From: Lachnospiraceae bacterium UBA7027
GTDB lineage: Bacteria; Bacillota; Clostridia; Lachnospirales; Lachnospiraceae
Direction: 5' to 3'
NCBI GenBank assembly: GCA_002494135.1
Contig: DLBG01000102.1
Span: 1 to 11,379, forward strand
DNA: 11,379 bases
In this document: piece by piece, positions 7,784-11,379 of the stretch
Layout: the number at the start of each line of letters is the position of its first letter
Numbering within the stretch: position 1 is the first letter of the stretch
The notes under the pieces: generated by a model
What the model was told of the DNA's origin: nothing
The model's input: only the letters and a program-made list of their open reading frames with translations
The model's database searches: none
Made by a program: the position numbers and the translations under genes

Positions 7784-9088
7784 TCAGGATATCACTTCGT
7801 AAACAAGCGGGTTTAATTCGGGTTTTTCTTCGGATATGGTATATGCCGCAAGGAACCTCTTCTCCACCTCAGCCGGATAGGTATCACTGTTATAATGCAT
7901 GGTTGCAAGGCTTTCCCCTGCTTTGACATAATCGCCTTTTTTCTTATGAAGGATAAAACCGACAGCCGGGTCAATCACGTCTTCCTTCTTCGCTCTTCCG
8001 CCTCCGAGCAACATCGCACAGATGCCGATTTCGTCGCACTGAATCCGGTTTACATACCCTTCTTCGGATGCGTTAATCTCGGCTGTGTATTTTGCCTTGG
8101 GAAGGTTCTCGTAGTGATATACATCATCGGGATTTCCGCCCTGGGCTTCGACAAACTGAGCGAATTTATCCAGTGCCTCTCCGTTTGCGATTTTCTCATC
8201 GACCATTTTCTTTGCTTCTTCTTTGGTCTTGGCAAGATCGGTTGCGAGCAGAAATTCTTCCGTAAACGTATAAATCAGTTCGGTATAATCCGCAGGTGCA
8301 CATCCGCGAAGCGCATCAATTGCTTCTTTGACTTCAAGTGCATTTCCGATGGCATTGCCGAGAGGCTGATCCATATCGGTAATCGTTGCAATCGTTTTTC
8401 TTCCGGCTCCGTTTCCGATGGTAACCATCTGTCTTGCCAGTTCTTTCGAATCCTCAAGCGTTTTCATAAAAGCTCCGCTTCCGGTCTTGACGTCAAGCAG
8501 GATCAAATCCGCTCCGGCAGCGAGTTTCTTGCTCATAATGGAAGAGGCGATCAGTGAAATATTATCGACCGTTGCGGTCACGTCGCGAAGCGCATATAAC
8601 TTTTTATCGGCAGGGGCAAGGTCCGCACTTTGTCCCACAAGGGCAATCCCGATTTCTTTAACCTGACGGATAAAATCATCGCCCGAAAGTTCCGTGTGAA
8701 ATCCGGGAAAACTCTCGAGTTTGTCAACGGTTCCTCCCGTGTGTCCGAGACCGCGGCCGCTCATTTTTGCCGTTATCAGCCCGAAAGAAGCAACCAGCGG
8801 AATCACGGTAAGGGATGTTTTGTCTCCCACGCCTCCCGTCGAATGCTTATCACATTTAATTCCGGGGATTTCAGACAGATCAAGCATGTCGCCGCTTTGT
8901 GCCATTGCCATGGTTAAGGCAAGTGTTTCTTTGCTGTCCATACCCTGAAAAAAGACGGCCATGGTAAAGGCAGACATCTGATAATCCGGGATCTCTCCTT
9001 TTGTATAGCCGTCAATAATAAAACGTATTTCCTCTTCGGATAATGCCATACCGTTACGTTTCTTCATGATCAAGTCATACATTCTCAT
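7784..9088 (-). CDS. pdp: Pyrimidine-nucleoside phosphorylase
   Basis: A 434-residue enzyme of nucleoside phosphorylase family II, splitting uridine, thymidine or deoxyuridine with phosphate into base plus (deoxy)ribose-1-phosphate. The start MRMYDLI resembles Bacillus Pdp. The phosphate site CDKHSTGGVGD is at 79-89, and the family signature SGRGLGHTGGTVDKLE is at 110-125. The base-binding ALRDVT and ASSIMSKK segments are near 166-171 and 181-188. Lys108 occupies the position that, as I recall, is Lys in broad-specificity enzymes and Met in E. coli thymidine phosphorylase, so I favour pdp over deoA. The ATG at 9088 has a strong GGAGG site 8 bases upstream. The 31-base gap after rlmH (9089-9119) holds only this site. 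The enzyme serves pyrimidine salvage and pentose supply. Confidence 0.95.
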   Translation of the reverse strand: MRMYDLIMKKRNGMALSEEEIRFIIDGYTKGEIPDYQMSAFTMAVFFQGMDSKETLALTMAMAQSGDMLDLSEIPGIKCDKHSTGGVGDKTSLTVIPLVASFGLITAKMSGRGLGHTGGTVDKLESFPGFHTELSGDDFIRQVKEIGIALVGQSADLAPADKKLYALRDVTATVDNISLIASSIMSKKLAAGADLILLDVKTGSGAFMKTLEDSKELARQMVTIGNGAGRKTIATITDMDQPLGNAIGNALEVKEAIDALRGCAPADYTELIYTFTEEFLLATDLAKTKEEAKKMVDEKIANGEALDKFAQFVEAQGGNPDDVYHYENLPKAKYTAEINASEEGYVNRIQCDEIGICAMLLGGGRAKKEDVIDPAVGFILHKKKGDYVKAGESLATMHYNSDTYPAEVEKRFLAAYTISEEKPELNPLVYEVIS

Positions 9089-9119
9089 GATACATTCCTC
9101 CCTGCAGTCGGTGATTCTT

Positions 9120-9599
9120 TTACTTATGGTACGGCTCGCCCTTCATAATGCGAAAGGCTCTGTAAATCTGTTCGGACAAAATCAGGCGCATCAGCTGATG
9201 CGGAAACGTCATGTCGGAAAAACTGAGTTTCTCGTCCGAACGTTTTAAAACTTCCTCGCTAAGTCCCAAGGATCCGCCGATTACGAAGGCAATTTCGCTC
9301 TTTCCGCCTGTGAAAAGATCGCTTAAATCCTTCGAAAACCGGACGCTGTCCTTACGCTTTCCGTCGATGGAAAGTGCAATTACATAGGCATTGTCCGGAA
9401 TCTTTTTCAAAATTCTCGCGCCTTCGATCCGCTTGATTTTTTCTTCTTCCAAAGCGGATGCACGATCCGGAGTTTCCTCGTCGGGCACCTCGACTATACT
9501 GTATTTGCAGTATTTGGAAAGCCGTTTGGAATACTCACCGATTGCGTCACGGTAAAAACTTTCTTTGATTTTACCGACACAGAATACGGTGATATTCAT
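9120..9599 (-). CDS. rlmH: 23S rRNA (pseudouridine1915-N3)-methyltransferase RlmH
   Basis: A 159-residue SPOUT methyltransferase that uses S-adenosylmethionine to methylate pseudouridine 1915 in helix 69 of 23S rRNA on assembled ribosomes. The N-terminus NITVFCVGKIKE, the SAM-binding FVIGGSLGL at 105-113, the FSDMTFPHQLMRLILSEQ block at 127-144 and the C-terminal PYHK ending are all family hallmarks, and the length is exactly usual. The ATG at 9599 overlaps the stop of the upstream zinc-ribbon gene as ATGA, and I see no strong ribosome site of its own. Translation is therefore probably coupled to that gene. YbeY, another ribosome maturation enzyme, is encoded further down the same operon. Confidence 0.97.
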   Translation of the reverse strand: MNITVFCVGKIKESFYRDAIGEYSKRLSKYCKYSIVEVPDEETPDRASALEEEKIKRIEGARILKKIPDNAYVIALSIDGKRKDSVRFSKDLSDLFTGGKSEIAFVIGGSLGLSEEVLKRSDEKLSFSDMTFPHQLMRLILSEQIYRAFRIMKGEPYHK

Positions 9600-10555
9600 G
9601 ACTTGCGGCCGAAGATTTCGGCATAGTTCTCATCGAGAATGTTATCGAGCACATCATCCTCAATGTCTTTGAACCGGTCTTCTCTGCGGATTAACATCTT
9701 TAAAAGTCCGATCCGGCTAAAATACGCACTTTCATCGTTTTCATCCTTTGATTCGGGAACCATCTTGGTAACAAAGTCGACTGCATTTTCCCTGCAGAAT
9801 TTTACAACTTCGTCCGTGTGATTCTCCTCCTCCACAATGGCGCCGCGAAGGCGCTTTGCGGTGAAAATCGATAAAACTCCGCTGACTAAAAGAACAAGGA
9901 AAACCAACGCCATAAAACCATATAAAACGGCTCCGGCCACTCCGTTAATCTGAAGCGGAAGCACATGAAATACTACCAGTGCTTCGAAAACGAGTCCGAT
10001 GACACCTACCACAATTAAGGCGATTGCGGAATTCCTTGCATCGTCTGCTTTCTCCTTCGAAGATTTGAACGCAGGTCCTTCGTCTTCCCCAACCTCTTTT
10101 TTTGCTTCTTTTTCGGCTTCTTCCTCGTTTTCTTCCTCTTCGAGTTTTTCCTCGAAGTCCTTCTTTTTGTCCTTGCCTTTTTTCTTTTTCTCGGCCTCTT
10201 TTATTTCCTCTTCTTCCTTGCGACGGGCCCCAAGAATTTCTTCTTTCTTTTTCTCGACAAGTTCTTCGGTACGGGCTTCCGCGTATGATTTTACCGCACG
10301 GGAAGCTTTCTTGCGCTGATTATCGTCAATGGTTAATGCAACCGTACCGTCTTCGTTGTCAATCTGGCCTACGCCTTTGATTCCCGCAGACTCGAGAAAT
10401 TCAATGACATTTTTTACTTCATGGAAAGGGATGGTGACAAAAGTCTCTTTTTCGATTTCTTCCTCACCGAGCACATCCACCAGTTCCACGCCACAGTCGG
10501 CGCAAACCGTAAATCCCTCTCGATATTCATTTCTGCACTTCGGACACCAGGGCAT
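9596..10555 (-). CDS. Zinc-ribbon membrane protein with charged central region, function unknown
   Basis: I do not recognise a function. The 319 residues begin with a probable zinc ribbon, Cys4-x2-Cys7 and Cys18-x2-Cys21. Residues 38-92 look like a small alpha/beta domain (TIPFHEVKNVIEFLESAGI) faintly similar to DUF2007-type putative signalling domains. Residues 97-172 are an extremely Lys/Glu-rich, probably coiled or disordered stretch. Two transmembrane helices follow at about 176-198 and 206-231, and then an acidic soluble tail of about 85 residues. There is no signal peptide, so the zinc ribbon probably faces the cytoplasm, with both ends on the same side. GAGG lies 7 bases before the ATG at 10555. 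The gene is 25 bases after the glutamate-synthase-like gene and overlaps rlmH by ATGA. Similar zinc-ribbon proteins seem common in Lachnospiraceae, but I cannot verify that here. Confidence 0.8.
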   Translation of the reverse strand: MPWCPKCRNEYREGFTVCADCGVELVDVLGEEEIEKETFVTIPFHEVKNVIEFLESAGIKGVGQIDNEDGTVALTIDDNQRKKASRAVKSYAEARTEELVEKKKEEILGARRKEEEEIKEAEKKKKGKDKKKDFEEKLEEEENEEEAEKEAKKEVGEDEGPAFKSSKEKADDARNSAIALIVVGVIGLVFEALVVFHVLPLQINGVAGAVLYGFMALVFLVLLVSGVLSIFTAKRLRGAIVEEENHTDEVVKFCRENAVDFVTKMVPESKDENDESAYFSRIGLLKMLIRREDRFKDIEDDVLDNILDENYAEIFGRKS

Positions 10556-10580
10556 ATTAATTCCTCAATCTCTTGATATT

Positions 10581-11379
10581 TTACTTGCTTAAATACTCGT
10601 CAATTCCCTTTGCAGCGGCACGGCCTGCACCCATGGCAAGAATAACCGTTGCTGCTCCGGTAACCGCATCACCGCCGGCGTAAACGCCTTCTTTGGTGGT
10701 GGCACCGTCTTCTCGCGCGATAATGCACTTTCTTCCGTTGATTTCAAGTCCCTTTGTGGTAGAGGAAATCAAAGGATTCGGAGAAGTACCGAGTGACATG
10801 ATAACGACGTCACAGTCAATTACGAATTCACTGCCGGGAACTTCCACGGGTCTTCTTCTGCCGGAAGCATCGGGTTCGCCGAGTTCCATGCGGATGCACT
10901 TGATCCCTTTCACCCATCCGTTCTCATCTTCAAGAATCTCAACCGGATTGGTAAGAAGATTGAAAATAATACCTTCTTCCTTCGCATGATGAACTTCTTC
11001 CACTCTGGCGGGAAGTTCCGCTTCGGAACGACGATATACGATATAAACTTCGGAACCGAGTCTTAATGCGGTTCTTGCGGCATCCATCGCAACGTTACCG
11101 CCGCCGACAACTACGGTCTTTTTACCGATCATAATCGGTGTGGAGGAGTTTTCGTCAAAGGCCTTCATCAGGTTGCTTCTGGTTAAATACTCGTTTGCGG
11201 AGAATACACCGGATGCATTCTCACCGGGGATTCCCATAAACTTCGGAAGTCCGGCACCGGAACCGATAAATACCGCATCAAAGCCTTCTTTCTCCATCAG
11301 TTCTTCAATGGTAACGCTCTTTCCGATGATTACGTTATTCTCGAATTTTACACCGAGAGCCTTTACGTTCTCGATTTCT
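10581..11379 (-). CDS. Glutamate synthase small subunit-like / NfnB-like NADPH flavoprotein, 5' end cut off
   Basis: The last 265 residues of a flavoprotein of the GltD/homotetrameric GltA/NfnB family are present; the reading frame stays open to the window edge, so the start and the N-terminal iron-sulfur cluster region are outside. The visible part begins EIENVKALGVKFENNVIIGK. It has the FAD-fold end AVFIGSGAGLPKFMGIPGEN and the NADPH-binding fold VVVGGGNVAMDAARTA with the YRRSEAELPAR arginines. It ends with the FAD-closing GVYAGGDAVTGAATVILAMG and AAAKGIDEYL. Family members either transfer electrons from NADPH for glutamate formation, or act as the large subunit of the electron-bifurcating NADH-dependent ferredoxin:NADP+ reductase. 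The two are often confused in Clostridia. The upstream neighbour needed to decide is outside the window. It is the first visible gene of the operon. Confidence 0.88.
   Translation of the reverse strand, partial: EIENVKALGVKFENNVIIGKSVTIEELMEKEGFDAVFIGSGAGLPKFMGIPGENASGVFSANEYLTRSNLMKAFDENSSTPIMIGKKTVVVGGGNVAMDAARTALRLGSEVYIVYRRSEAELPARVEEVHHAKEEGIIFNLLTNPVEILEDENGWVKGIKCIRMELGEPDASGRRRPVEVPGSEFVIDCDVVIMSLGTSPNPLISSTTKGLEINGRKCIIAREDGATTKEGVYAGGDAVTGAATVILAMGAGRAAAKGIDEYLSK

Noticed and set aside
7895..8557. 220-residue plus-strand frame opposite pdp
   Set aside because: It is antisense to a highly conserved enzyme, with an odd Cys/Phe-rich composition and no recognisable domain.
9999..10319. 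Ser/Phe-rich plus-strand frame that looks like a low-complexity repeat protein
   Set aside because: It is the reverse complement of Lys/Glu codons in the zinc-ribbon protein gene.
1..11379. A defence island, CRISPR array, mobile element or novel multi-gene system
   Set aside because: All long frames are accounted for by recognisable housekeeping or sensory genes except one; I found no direct-repeat arrays, transposase, integrase or tRNA-like attachment site.

Overview
This window looks like a piece of a Gram-positive Clostridia chromosome, most likely a Lachnospiraceae-type gut or rumen anaerobe. That is inferred from the low-to-mid GC content, purine-rich Shine-Dalgarno sites, the close Bacillus/Clostridium-type pyrimidine-nucleoside phosphorylase, the SpoVB/YtgP-type flippase and the RsbU-like sensor phosphatase. 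All ten genes I can support lie on the minus strand, so transcription runs from right to left. Coding density is very high: the largest true gap is about 146 bases (1461-1606), and it holds a terminator, a promoter and a short leader. I see no tRNA, rRNA, CRISPR array, insertion sequence or prophage feature.

In transcription order from the right edge: the C-terminal part of a glutamate synthase small-subunit/NfnB-type flavoprotein (10581-11379, cut by the window edge); a membrane protein of unknown function with an N-terminal zinc ribbon and a highly charged middle (9596-10555); RlmH, a 23S rRNA methyltransferase (9120-9599); pyrimidine-nucleoside phosphorylase (7784-9088); a PhoH-family ATPase (6747-7772); YbeY endoribonuclease (6243-6746); a MurJ/SpoVB-type lipid flippase (4560-6224); a HI0933/BaiN-like flavoprotein (3310-4554); and a COG2509-type FAD-dependent dehydrogenase (1607-3313). 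Neighbours are 0-31 bases apart or overlap by an ATGA, with no terminator or convincing promoter between them. They therefore look like one long operon whose promoter lies beyond the right edge. It ends at an intrinsic terminator at 1555-1585.

Immediately downstream, a perfect TATAAT -10 box (1537-1542) starts a separate transcript. It encodes a membrane sensor phosphatase: TM, dCache domain, TM, HAMP, and the beginning of a PP2C/SpoIIE-type domain cut by the left edge (1-1460).

Functionally the operon mixes ribosome and RNA maturation (RlmH, YbeY, probably PhoH), nucleoside salvage (Pdp), envelope lipid-linked precursor export (flippase) and redox flavoenzymes. I do not see a defence, mobile or biosynthetic system, and most of the window is ordinary housekeeping. 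The items most worth a second look are the amino-acid-receptor-like residues in the phosphatase's dCache domain, its leader hairpin with a seven-residue reading frame, and the unrecognised zinc-ribbon membrane protein inside the operon.
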